A stretch of 57,862 nt of DNA, from assembly GCA_965652645.1 (NCBI GenBank), contig CBFGXE010000015.1:1-57862 (forward strand), read 5' to 3'. Of this stretch, positions 50,640 to 57,861 are shown in pieces (the first letter of the stretch is position 1; the number at the start of each line of letters is the position of its first letter). Source of the stretch: ZC4RG30 sp965652645 (GTDB lineage Bacteria > Pseudomonadota > Gammaproteobacteria > Steroidobacterales > Steroidobacteraceae). The translations under genes were made by a program, and so were the position numbers. The notes below the pieces were generated by a model. That model was not told where the DNA came from and made no database searches. It was given only the letters and a program-made list of their open reading frames with translations.

Positions 50640-52178
50640 TTACCGCCTGCGCCGCCGGCGACGGCGCGGGCGGCTTTCGCCTCCCTCCCCTTCGCCCTCA
50701 CCACGATTGCCGCGCGATGCCTCCAGCGCGAGCACCATCTGCATGCGGGTTTCCGGATCGGCGGCCTGCAGCGCCGCCCACCAGTCCACCAGCTGCTGCG
50801 GGGCCATGCCCACCTGCGCGCGCAGCAGCAGCAGGTCGAAGGCAGCGCGGAAGCGCGGCTGCTCGATCAGCCGCAGCACGCGCCGGCTGCGCGGTTGTTC
50901 CAGCTGCGGCTGCAGCGCGAACATGTCGCGCACGCCCAGCGAGAAGCGCTTCGGAATGGTCACCCGCTTCTGCGTCTCGCGCAGCGCCGCATCGCAGCCA
51001 TCCAGGATGGTGCCCACGTCGCTCCACTTCTCCTGCGGCTGGCGCCCGATCCAGGCGGCAATCGGCCCGTACAGCAGCAGCGTGAAGAGGAAGGTGGGCG
51101 TCACCGACTTGCCGGCCTGCACACGCTCATCGGTATTGGCGAGGCCCGCCACCAGCAGCTTTTCCACGTCGCTGCCCGGATGTTCGGCCAGCGCGCGTTC
51201 CACCGCCGGATACAGCACGCCCAGCAAGCCGCGACGGCGCAAGACCTCAAGCGAACGAACGCCGTGGCCGGTGAGGAAGAGCTTCAACGTCTCATCGAAG
51301 AGGCGCGCGGCCGGCACCTCGGTGAGCAGGTGGCGCAGTTCCGCCACCGGCGCCTCGGTGGCCGGATCCAGCGTGAAGCCCAGCTTGGCCTCGAAGCGCG
51401 CGGCACGCAGCATGCGCACCGGATCCTCGCGGTAGCGTTGCCCGGGATCGCCGATCAGCCGCAGCCGACGCGCCTGGATGTCCTCCACCGCGCCCACGTA
51501 ATCCCAGAGCGAGAAGTCGTCGATGTTGTAGTAGAGCGCGTTGCAGGCGAAGTCCCGCCGCCACACGTCTTCGTCGATGCTGCCGTAGGTGTTGTCGCGC
51601 AGGATGCGGCCGCCCTCGTCGAGCAGGCGGTCGCCGCGTGGGGCGTCGCCGCTTTCCGGCGCCGGGTGTTCCCCGTCGTCTTCGTCTTCGTCTTCGTCCT
51701 CGTCTTCGTCCTCGTCGCGGCTGGCGTCGCGCTCGCGCGCGGCATCCTCCTCCGCCTCGCTTTCCGGGTTGTCCTCGCTGGCGCCGACCTCCAGCAGGAT
51801 GTCAGGGTCGTCCTCGGTCTCCTCGCCGGGCAGCGGCGCGCTGGCGGCGCGGAACGTGGCCACCTCGATGATCTCGTGGCCGAAGAACACATGCGCCAGG
51901 CGGAAACGCCGGCCGATCAGCCGGCAGTTGCGGAACAGCCGCTTCACCTCTTCGGGCCGGGCGCTGGTGGCCACGTCGAAGTCTTTCGGCGCCACACCCA
52001 GCATCAGGTCGCGCAGGCAGCCGCCGACGAGGAAGGCCTGGTAGCCCCCCTCCCGCAGGCGATAGAGAACGCGCAGTGCGTTGGGAGAGATCTGGCGGCG
52101 GGAGATCGGGTGCCCTGCGCGCGGAATGATGCGCGGGGAGCCTGCCGCCCCGGGGCTGGCGTCGGAGTCTGAGGTCAA
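50640..52178 (-). CDS. pcnB: Poly(A) polymerase I with acidic insertion
   Basis: A 512-residue nucleotidyltransferase that adds 3' poly(A) tails, marking RNA for decay. VGGCLRDLMLGV and KDFDVAT (acidic residues D66 and D68) form the catalytic site, RRDFACNALYYN and the RNA-binding helices after residue 200 follow. Between the catalytic strands there is an extra 70-residue stretch (about 113-185) dominated by D and E, not in other PcnB proteins known to the author. The C-terminus is extended by PRRRRRRRR, opposite in charge. Start is a TTG at 52178; no ATG in frame precedes the active site. Confidence 0.92.
   Translation of the reverse strand: MTSDSDASPGAAGSPRIIPRAGHPISRRQISPNALRVLYRLREGGYQAFLVGGCLRDLMLGVAPKDFDVATSARPEEVKRLFRNCRLIGRRFRLAHVFFGHEIIEVATFRAASAPLPGEETEDDPDILLEVGASEDNPESEAEEDAARERDASRDEDEDEDEDEDEDDGEHPAPESGDAPRGDRLLDEGGRILRDNTYGSIDEDVWRRDFACNALYYNIDDFSLWDYVGAVEDIQARRLRLIGDPGQRYREDPVRMLRAARFEAKLGFTLDPATEAPVAELRHLLTEVPAARLFDETLKLFLTGHGVRSLEVLRRRGLLGVLYPAVERALAEHPGSDVEKLLVAGLANTDERVQAGKSVTPTFLFTLLLYGPIAAWIGRQPQEKWSDVGTILDGCDAALRETQKRVTIPKRFSLGVRDMFALQPQLEQPRSRRVLRLIEQPRFRAAFDLLLLRAQVGMAPQQLVDWWAALQAADPETRMQMVLALEASRGNRGEGEGEGGESRPRRRRRRRR
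51672..51718 (-). repeat. GAC/GAA microsatellite inside pcnB
   Basis: A run of cttcgt/cgtcct units reads, on the coding strand, as alternating GAC and GAA/GAG codons and encodes residues about 155-170 (RDEDEDEDEDEDEDDGE). The six-base unit keeps the frame when the copy number changes, so the length may vary between strains without loss of the enzyme. Confidence 0.75.
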
Positions 52179-52265
52179 GGAAGTGTTCCGGGCGAAAGAG
52201 GGACGTTCAGGTTGGTCAGTGCGCGGATCATATCGCGGGTGGCGCCCCGCCGTGCCCGCGCCGGA

Positions 52266-53312
52266 CTAATGGGCAATATAGGCACTCGCCAGGCGATCCC
52301 AGATGCGCTCGGTGACGGGGCCCGCGAAACCCGCCACCGCGAGCTGCTCCAGCGCCTGCTGCTGAGTGAAGCGGCGGCGGCGGCACAGCAGGGTGAGTGC
52401 GCCAGCCAGCAGGCCGAACTCCAGGGCGCGCGCCAGTGGCGCGACTTCGGCCACCGGCGCGGCGGCCGACTGTGCCTCCAGCGCCTGTCGCGTGCGATCG
52501 GAAAGCCCCCAGCTCGCGGCGATCCGCGCCGCCGTGACCGCGGCATTGGTCTCCACGCTGCTGGCGACGGCCGCCGCGTCAGGCTTCACGCCCTGCGCGG
52601 CACAGGTATCGGCCAGCACGCGATAGACGGCCACGCTGCCCAGTCCGTGCAGCAGTGCCACCAGGTGGGCGGCAAAGGGATCGGCGCTCTGGTTGCGGGC
52701 GGCCCACGCCTCCGCGGCGGAGGCGCCGTAGATGGTCTGTTCCCACACGGTCTCGCCGAACTCACCGGCGCTGCCGCCGCTGGAAAGCCTGGCCGGATTG
52801 AGAACTGCACCGGCGATCAGCGTGCGCAGGCCGGTGGTGCCAAGCAGCACCGTCGCACGATCGATGCTTTCCACCGGTGCGGGGCTCACGCGGTACAGCG
52901 GACTGTTTGCCGCCCGCAACAGCTCGCCGGTGAGATGCGGGTCCTGCGAAATGATGCGCGAGAAGGCACGCAGCGAGGCTTCTTCGTCACCCAGGATTTC
53001 CAGCAGCTGGGGCAGCAGCGAGGGACGCTGCGGCGTGTACCGCGGCTCGGTTCCCACGCGGGCGAATTCATTGCTGGCGGCCAGCAGCAGGCGGGTCTGG
53101 GCTGCATCGAGCCGCACGTTCGGGTCGGCGGCGCGCTCATCGCCCAGCGCCACCGACAGGGCCACGCGCAGCACTGGAAGACGCAGCGGGGCATCGAGGT
53201 TGGCGGTGGTGACGGTCACGGGGCCGAAAGCCGGTGCCGCCGCCACGGGCGCAGGGGCCGCCTCCCGGGGGGCTGCCGGCTTGTCCTTGCGCCAGAAGAA
53301 CAGCGATGCCAT
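52266..53312 (-). CDS. HDOD-domain protein
   Basis: A 348-residue protein with a short N-terminal membrane-free segment (MASLFFWRKDKPAAPR), an alanine/proline linker and a HDOD domain at about 95-260 (LPQLLEILGDEEASLRAFSRIISQDPHLTGELLRAANSPLYRV, RATVLLGTTGLRTLIAGAVLN). HDOD proteins are non-catalytic relatives of HD phosphohydrolases that act in signalling, often with c-di-GMP. It has no close partner gene; its upstream gap leads to the tRNA-Glu promoter and the pcnB gene lies downstream 87 nt away. Confidence 0.82.
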   Translation of the reverse strand: MASLFFWRKDKPAAPREAAPAPVAAAPAFGPVTVTTANLDAPLRLPVLRVALSVALGDERAADPNVRLDAAQTRLLLAASNEFARVGTEPRYTPQRPSLLPQLLEILGDEEASLRAFSRIISQDPHLTGELLRAANSPLYRVSPAPVESIDRATVLLGTTGLRTLIAGAVLNPARLSSGGSAGEFGETVWEQTIYGASAAEAWAARNQSADPFAAHLVALLHGLGSVAVYRVLADTCAAQGVKPDAAAVASSVETNAAVTAARIAASWGLSDRTRQALEAQSAAAPVAEVAPLARALEFGLLAGALTLLCRRRRFTQQQALEQLAVAGFAGPVTERIWDRLASAYIAH

Positions 53313-53344
53313 CGCAGAATATTAGCTCAAGTTAAGCCGGGGAC

Positions 53345-53372
53345 TTGAGCATGCTGCGCCGGCGCCTATAAT
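53345..53372 (+). promoter_or_regulatory. Sigma-70 promoter of tRNA-Glu
   Basis: TTGAGC (53345-53350) and the consensus TATAAT (53367-53372) are spaced by 16 bp and followed by a GC-rich discriminator (ACCGCGCCCC), as in stringently controlled stable RNA promoters. The tRNA begins 57 nt after the -10 box. Confidence 0.75.
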
Positions 53373-53428
53373 ACCGCGCCCCGCAGCCCGGCCGCGGCAT
53401 GGCGCCGCAGGCGTCATCATCAGGCAAC

Positions 53429-53504
53429 GCTCCCTTCGTCTAGAGGCCCAGGACATAGCCCTCTCAAGGCTAGTACACCGGTTCGAATCCGGTAGGGAGC
53501 GCCA
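53429..53504 (+). tRNA. tRNA-Glu (anticodon CTC)
   Basis: A 76-nt tRNA: acceptor GCTCCCT...AGGGAGC with G73 and encoded CCA, D arm with TCTAGAGGCCCAGGA, anticodon stem TAGCC/GGCTA with loop CTCTCAA (anticodon CTC), T arm CCGGTTCGAATCCGG. It is the last conserved chromosomal gene before the foreign DNA and its 3' end is a likely attachment site. Confidence 0.95.
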
Positions 53505-53540
53505 ATCTAATCAGTAACTTAGCTCTTGGCGCGATCCGCC

Positions 53541-53559
53541 GTACGGAAACAGTACGGAA
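53541..53559. repeat. Direct repeat after the tRNA, possible phage arm or operator sites
   Basis: GTACGGAA occurs twice with an 11-nt step (53541-53548 and 53552-53559), flanked by near-inverted GCGATCCGC (53531-53539) and GCGGGATCG (53560-53568). The site is 36 nt past the tRNA and about 70 nt before the first gene, a usual place for phage integrase arm or repressor sites. Assignment is not certain. Confidence 0.4.
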
Positions 53560-53626
53560 GCGGGATCGACGCATGCAGCAACACGCGCCGACCCCTGACC
53601 ACAACCGACTAATCAGGAGTCGAATC

Positions 53627-53944
53627 ATGGCTAAGACCAATGTACAGAAGCACCGCCCGAAGGTCGTAACCCTCCGGCCCGGCAACGGGCAGACGATCCG
53701 CATCGAAACTAACCCTGCCCGGGACGATGCATGGGCCTACATCGAGGCGAAGTTCATGTCCCTGCGCGCCCAGCTCAACTGCGCCCAGCGGGCCATCCAT
53801 CATTCGGATGCCGTCAACACCGATGAGGATGTGCTGCTGGCCGGCCATTCACTCGGCGAAGTGTGCGATGAACTGCTGCAGTTGCATGACCGGCTGGATG
53901 AGTTCCACGGCACGTACATCAGCAAGGCCCGGGTGGTGTCATGA
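53627..53944 (+). CDS. Hypothetical phage-region protein
   Basis: A 105-residue protein, no family recognised. It is predominantly helical (AWAYIEAKFMSLRAQLNCAQRAIHH, VLLAGHSLGEVCDELLQLHDRLDEFHG) after a basic N-terminus (MAKTNVQKHRPKVVTLRPG). The ATG at 53627 has AGGAG 7 nt upstream. Its stop overlaps the next gene by ATGA. The helices suggest a small DNA- or protein-binding factor of the left end of the prophage. Confidence 0.65.
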   Translation: MAKTNVQKHRPKVVTLRPGNGQTIRIETNPARDDAWAYIEAKFMSLRAQLNCAQRAIHHSDAVNTDEDVLLAGHSLGEVCDELLQLHDRLDEFHGTYISKARVVS

Positions 53945-54366
53945 GCGCCGTAGTGCCGATTCGCTCCGGAGTCTGTTGGAACCCAGCTCCCAACACGTGT
54001 CCTGACGGCTTGACCCTGTCAAGGTTCGAAGACAGCAGTCGCAATGTTCGCAGCGACGGTGAGCCACCTTGGCTCCAGTTGTGGTTCGCGGTGAGGGGTG
54101 ATGCAGAGAGCATCCTCGCGGCGAAGCTCGTTACCGATGAGCAGCTGGCAACGCTCCCGCCCTGCGGACAGCGGACCTTTGACACCTACTTTGGCGACAC
54201 GTGGAAGGGCTACGGCTCGGTCTGTACCAGGGTCACCGTCAAGAGGCAGAAGACGGCCTATCGCGTGGAAGTCATCGTCTATAGCGACGCCAATCCGCAA
54301 CTTGCCCGCTTCCGCTCGTGGTTCGGCGCCCCGCTTCGGGCACGGCCTCACCTGCGGCTAGTCTGA
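53941..54366 (+). CDS. Hypothetical phage-region protein
   Basis: A 141-residue protein, unrecognised. It has a mixed alpha/beta pattern (PPWLQLWFAVRGDAESILAAKL, TDEQLATLPP, YGSVCTRVTVKRQKTAYRVEVIVYSD) without membrane segments. Coupled to the preceding gene by ATGA overlap, so the two are co-translated. It ends in a hairpin-containing stretch (GGGC-ctttcaa-GCCC at 54395-54409) without a T run. Confidence 0.6.
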   Translation: MSAVVPIRSGVCWNPAPNTCPDGLTLSRFEDSSRNVRSDGEPPWLQLWFAVRGDAESILAAKLVTDEQLATLPPCGQRTFDTYFGDTWKGYGSVCTRVTVKRQKTAYRVEVIVYSDANPQLARFRSWFGAPLRARPHLRLV

Positions 54367-54954
54367 CCACTCCGGCCCGCCTCGATCAGGGGTGGGCCTT
54401 TCAAGCCCCGTCAGTCGGGCAAGCAGGAGCCGTTACCTCGCTGTCGGGAGTTCCAGGGTATCCACCAGCGTCACGCTGGCGGGCCTGAAGTATTCACCGA
54501 CTCCAACCACTCGACTCCAGACGTTCGCCCTTTTGAGGCCTTCCAGCCTCTCAGGGACCTATTCGGCATAGCCTCCTAGCAGGCCGACTCCCAAGTCCCG
54601 ACTGCGTGATTGTCGGTCGAATGCTCGGCGGTCTCGCCTGCACTCTTCTGGCGTGCATCCATCTCTGAATGCATTTCTCCTACCTACCTGAGTTGGTCGC
54701 TTCCGTCTTGCTGCCCTGTGTCTTCCCTTGTAGTCAGAATGCCGGCGCGGCTATTCGCCGAGCAAGGCAGGGAAGTTCAAAAGCTTGGTCAACATATGGA
54801 CCTCCCTAGTGAACCCGGGTTGTGCCCGAACACCACCAGGCTGACGCCCGGTAAGGCCGATCATTCTCCAAATTCCCAACCCGTTCAAGACCATTTGCCT
54901 TCCAACGTCCGGCTTTTCAAACAGATGCTAACTCCCGCCCTCCGCAGCCCCGAC
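54367..54954. other. 588-bp stretch without a convincing gene
   Basis: Both strands have only short open frames here with unnatural composition (a 153-residue plus-strand frame starting at 54610 is rich in S, P and R and has no ribosome site). The stretch holds several local hairpins, for example around 54395-54409. It may be a non-coding RNA, a decayed gene or an att-side spacer. Nothing is called. Confidence 0.4.
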
Positions 54955-55221
54955 CTATGGTGTCGAATGAGGACGCGCGGGGACCTCCGCCGAGCTGATA
55001 GCGACCATCCGGCGCACTCCGCCCCGGTTCGTGAAGAAGTTCCCCCACTTCGCCCTAGCGGCCGCGTCTGACTCCACGGCCCACCCATCTGCCAACCAGC
55101 GGGCTGCCTCGGCCTCGATCACCTGCACAAGGTTTGTCCCCGCCTCGATCCGGCGGCTGCTCAGGACGTCCCCCATGTAGTCGTAGACCTTAAGCCAGCG
55201 GGGTCGGTCGCTGGTGGCCAT
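54955..55221 (-). CDS. Small hypothetical protein of the prophage region
   Basis: An 88-residue product from an ATG at 55221: WLKVYDYMGDVLSSRRIEAG, LVQVIEAEAARWLADGWAVESD and ARAKWGNFFTNRGGVRRM are helix- and strand-like. No ribosome site is strong and there is no family match known to the author, but composition and codon positions are more protein-like than those of the neighbouring frames. Confidence 0.45.
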   Translation of the reverse strand: MATSDRPRWLKVYDYMGDVLSSRRIEAGTNLVQVIEAEAARWLADGWAVESDAAARAKWGNFFTNRGGVRRMVAISSAEVPARPHSTP

Positions 55222-55270
55222 GGGATTGTAACGGGCGCGCTGCATGCGCTCCGAAGACTACCGCCCACCC

Positions 55271-55306
55271 TCATCCAGTATTCAAGGGGTGCCGACTACT
55301 GGATGA
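55271..55306. repeat. Perfect 10-bp inverted repeat
   Basis: TCATCCAGTA (55271-55280) and TACTGGATGA (55297-55306) are exact inverse copies with a 16-nt loop. There is no T run, so it is not an intrinsic terminator; it could be an operator, a hairpin in a leader or a recombination site. It sits between the convergent-free small genes of the prophage. Confidence 0.55.
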
Positions 55307-55401
55307 AGTTCAAGCGTTGCATGAGGTTGGTCATTCAAATCTGGTCAGTTCGTCCAGAAATGCGTCACGGCGGGACGCAGGTACTGCTGCATCATCGGGT
55401 C

Positions 55402-55494
55402 ATGACTCAGAAGGAATTGATGGAAGCCGCCAAGAAGCGTGTAGAAGAGGCCTTGAAGCGCTGGAAGCCGAAGGGGAAGCCGAACCTGCGATGA
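55402..55494 (+). CDS. Possible 30-residue peptide
   Basis: MTQKELMEAAKKRVEEALKR and the tail WKPKGKPNLR form an amphipathic, lysine-rich helix. The frame could start earlier (55303) with a 63-residue product, but the internal ATG gives the more protein-like part. No clear ribosome site. Listed as a candidate only. Confidence 0.3.
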   Translation: MTQKELMEAAKKRVEEALKRWKPKGKPNLR

Positions 55495-55508
55495 ACGGCG
55501 CGTAGACG

Positions 55509-56096
55509 CTATAGCCCGGCAGGCGAAGCCTTGCGGGCCGCGGCCTCTTCCTTCTTCGCCGCATCTTCTGCCGCGTCCTCAAGATGACGGAACATAGTAT
55601 TTAGATTAGATCGAATTCGAAAAAGACAGATCAGTAGCAACGTGATCGAGAATACGGCCGCCCACGCACACACGACTACCGCTTGCCAAAGGCCAATGAG
55701 ACCAATCGTGAACTGCGCCACCGACGTAATGACACTTGCGCCGATTGCAAGATGAAGAGACTCACTAAGACTCTTCAGTGGCTGGTACAGCGAGCCAATC
55801 TTTTCCCCACGATCCTTAGTTTGTTTCCACCGGTCGTAGTACGAAGGAGTGTCGTAAACCTCCTTCTTCATGTTTACTACAATGAAAGTCTTTAGCGAAA
55901 GCAGGAAGCCACCCAGCGTCAAGAACCCGGCAAACAAACTTCCACGTAAATTGCGCGCATAGTAGTCAACCACGTCTGGCATGCCACTGCAGCGCAGAGC
56001 TTCGCTATAGCCGCAGGCCATTAACCCCATAACGATGTACACACTGATCAATACAAAGGTCGCCGAAGCTGCAGCAATGATCAAGGGACGCATCAT
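55509..56096 (-). CDS. Four-helix membrane protein of the two-gene cassette
   Basis: A 195-residue membrane protein with helices at about 4-30 (LIIAAASATFVLISVYIVMGL), 50-72 (SLFAGFLTLGGFLLSLKTFIV), 115-137 and 139-160 (LLICLFRI end), a cytosolic charged loop between helix 2 and 3 (KKEVYDTPSYYDRWKQTKDRGEK) and a charged C-terminal tail (EDAAEDAAKKEEAAARK). It follows the 312-aa gene by 4 nt, so they form one transcript. No family is recognised. AT content is visibly higher than in the surrounding chromosome. Confidence 0.7.
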   Translation of the reverse strand: MMRPLIIAAASATFVLISVYIVMGLMACGYSEALRCSGMPDVVDYYARNLRGSLFAGFLTLGGFLLSLKTFIVVNMKKEVYDTPSYYDRWKQTKDRGEKIGSLYQPLKSLSESLHLAIGASVITSVAQFTIGLIGLWQAVVVCAWAAVFSITLLLICLFRIRSNLNTMFRHLEDAAEDAAKKEEAAARKASPAGL

Positions 56097-56100
56097 TGGG

Positions 56101-57039
56101 TCAATCCTCGAACTTCTGGTTAAACAGTTCCGGCCGCTTCTCGCACTCTTTGATCAACCTGAAGATGATCCCTGTAGACGCAAAGTTGGAAATGCTGAGG
56201 TCTTGAAGTTCTGAGGCCAAATAATCGTAGTCTGTCTCTTCGAAAGCCTCCGGAATATCTTGCAGCCGGATCTGCACGGACTCTTCGTCGTCAACATCGA
56301 CGACGCTCACGCGGGCTGTCTTGGCATTTATGAGCGGCACCGACTTCACGATGGCCTTGACCACATCCAGCTTCTTTGAGTCATTCATGAACGAGACTGT
56401 CTGACGAACTCGCTTCACATACGGATCTAGCGGGCCTGCGGCGGCGGATCGATGCTCCATCGACGTGATCTCGAACGAGAAAGAACGAATATCACCATAT
56501 TGAGCAACGACGGAGGCAAAGTTTGCAGGGCTAACCATAGGACCGCCGCGCAGCGGCTCTGCGTACTTGCTCTTGATGGCTTTAATGACCTTCTTACCCT
56601 CTCCTGCCAAGTCAGCCTTCTTAATCTCGGCGTCCCTCCGGGCGAAAGAAATCGTTCTGTACCGACGCTTAAGGTAGGTAACGAAAGTACTGATTGGACA
56701 AGATCGAAAATAGTACTGATACAGACCAAGACCGTTGGCCTTGTTGACCACGAACAGGTTGAAATCCATTACCTTCTCGGCTTCCCCGAGGTTCTCAACA
56801 TGGATCTTGTGATCCCCTCCACCACTCTCGACCCATTTGCAGAAGGTTCTTTGATCTCTTACTGTGATTACCATCCCTCGATAAAATTCATGGTGCTGAT
56901 CGTCAAGATAGAAGCGCCTTTGGATGGCCTGGGTGTCATCCGGCTTTCCGCTCTCCGCCTTCAACAGATTCATCACATCCGCTAACGACGTGTGTACATG
57001 CCCAGCCTTAATCTGAAGACCATAGGTTAAAACGCGCAT
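56101..57039 (-). CDS. 312-aa soluble protein of the two-gene cassette
   Basis: A 312-residue protein, unrecognised. Visible features: beta-rich N-terminal half (RVLTYGLQIKAGHVHTSL, HHEFYRGMVITVRDQRTF), a central NLFVVNKANGLGLYQYYFRS strand pair, basic helix FVTYLKRRYRTISFARRD and a DVDDEESVQIRL acidic strand near the C-terminus. No signal peptide or membrane helix. ATG 57039 has GGGAGAG just upstream; the longer frame to 57246 is basic and leader-like. Mixed basic and acidic patches would suit nucleic-acid sensing, but no motif proves it. Confidence 0.7.
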   Translation of the reverse strand: MRVLTYGLQIKAGHVHTSLADVMNLLKAESGKPDDTQAIQRRFYLDDQHHEFYRGMVITVRDQRTFCKWVESGGGDHKIHVENLGEAEKVMDFNLFVVNKANGLGLYQYYFRSCPISTFVTYLKRRYRTISFARRDAEIKKADLAGEGKKVIKAIKSKYAEPLRGGPMVSPANFASVVAQYGDIRSFSFEITSMEHRSAAAGPLDPYVKRVRQTVSFMNDSKKLDVVKAIVKSVPLINAKTARVSVVDVDDEESVQIRLQDIPEAFEETDYDYLASELQDLSISNFASTGIIFRLIKECEKRPELFNQKFED

Positions 57040-57095
57040 ATCTCTCCCGGATTCGCTTCTTGTTCTTTGACACCGCGAGATTCGACGCGGTCTGT

Positions 57096-57111
57096 CGGTA
57101 TGACAATACCG
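57096..57111. promoter_or_regulatory. Palindrome upstream of the cassette, candidate operator
   Basis: CGGTAT-gaca-ATACCG is a perfect 6-bp inverted repeat, 57-72 nt before the start of the 312-aa gene, in a gap that must contain the cassette promoter. It could be a repressor site that keeps the cassette silent. Confidence 0.4.
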
Positions 57112-57313
57112 GGCAACCCGCCAGCTGTCCTGCGTTGTGGAATCAACGAAAAGGAGATTACGCCAAATTCGAGACATACGTCTGACCCGCCGCCCAATCG
57201 CCGATAGGAAGGCACGAGCCATTTTGGGCCGTGACAGAATATTCAATCCCTCTCTATCCCAGCCTCGCCGCAGCGTTCCGCGTCCGGGGACGCCAATGGC
57301 CTCTCTATGAGGC

Positions 57314-57595
57314 TCACGGCCGGCTCTGCCGCCCCTCGAACTGCCGCTGCACTAGTTCCATCCCTTCCTCCAAGCTCATCCCCTGCTTCCGGCAGTAGGC
57401 GGCCACCTTCTCCAGCGCCTTGCCCAGCAGGGCCTTCGCTCGGTCTGGCGTCACATTCCTGTCTATCGTCCAGCGCTTCTCATTGCCGCGCCTGCGGGCC
57501 ACAGCCTTGAAGTGCTCGCAGTAGAGGAACGTCTCGCCGGTCCAGTACGTCCGCTGCTGCTCGAAGCACGCCTCGCAGATGACGTGCGGCCTCAT
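57314..57595 (-). CDS. Small phage-region protein with zinc-like cysteines
   Basis: A 93-residue protein whose N-terminal part has HVICEACFEQQRTYWTGETFLYCEHF, with C-x2-C and C-x2-H-like groups that may bind zinc, followed by a helical basic half (DRAKALLGKALEKVAAYCRKQGMSLEEGMELVQ). Its ATG overlaps the tape-measure stop (ATGA), a coupling often seen for genes following a tail tape-measure gene. Exact role unknown. Confidence 0.65.
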   Translation of the reverse strand: MRPHVICEACFEQQRTYWTGETFLYCEHFKAVARRRGNEKRWTIDRNVTPDRAKALLGKALEKVAAYCRKQGMSLEEGMELVQRQFEGRQSRP

Positions 57596-57861
57596 GCCCG
57601 CACGCCCCGCGACAGATCGTCCATAAAGGCAATACGCGCCTGCTGGACAGCCCGGCGATTGCTCTCCGCCAGGATCGCGGGCAGCGCCTTCACGAAGTCC
57701 TGTGTGGCTCCGCGCGCGTCAATGTTGTTCTGGATCGTGATCTTCGCACCGCCACCAAGCCTGTGGTTCGGGATGATCGTGCCCGTGCCATCTGGCACGA
57801 ACAGCTCCGGGCCACGCTCGCCGACAATCGACGGTTTGCCAACCGGCGGGCGCCCGCCGTC
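57592..57861 (-). CDS. Phage tail tape-measure-like protein, C-terminal fragment
   Basis: The frame is open to the window end and reads GKPSIVGERGPELFVPDGTG and TIIPNHRLGG, the C-terminal segment found in many tail length tape-measure proteins, then a helical end (FVKALPAILAESNRRAVQQARIAFMDDLSRG). The start lies outside the window. It is translated on the minus strand, so the tail genes are upstream to the right and the cassette lies downstream of them. Confidence 0.7.
   Translation of the reverse strand, partial: DGGRPPVGKPSIVGERGPELFVPDGTGTIIPNHRLGGGAKITIQNNIDARGATQDFVKALPAILAESNRRAVQQARIAFMDDLSRGVRA

Noticed and set aside
54367..54954. Group II intron or retron-type RNA
   Set aside because: No domain V-like hairpin or reverse transcriptase frame was found.
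54610..55071. 153-residue plus-strand frame in the prophage
   Set aside because: Serine/proline/arginine-rich without ribosome site or fold signal; overlaps a more protein-like minus-strand frame.
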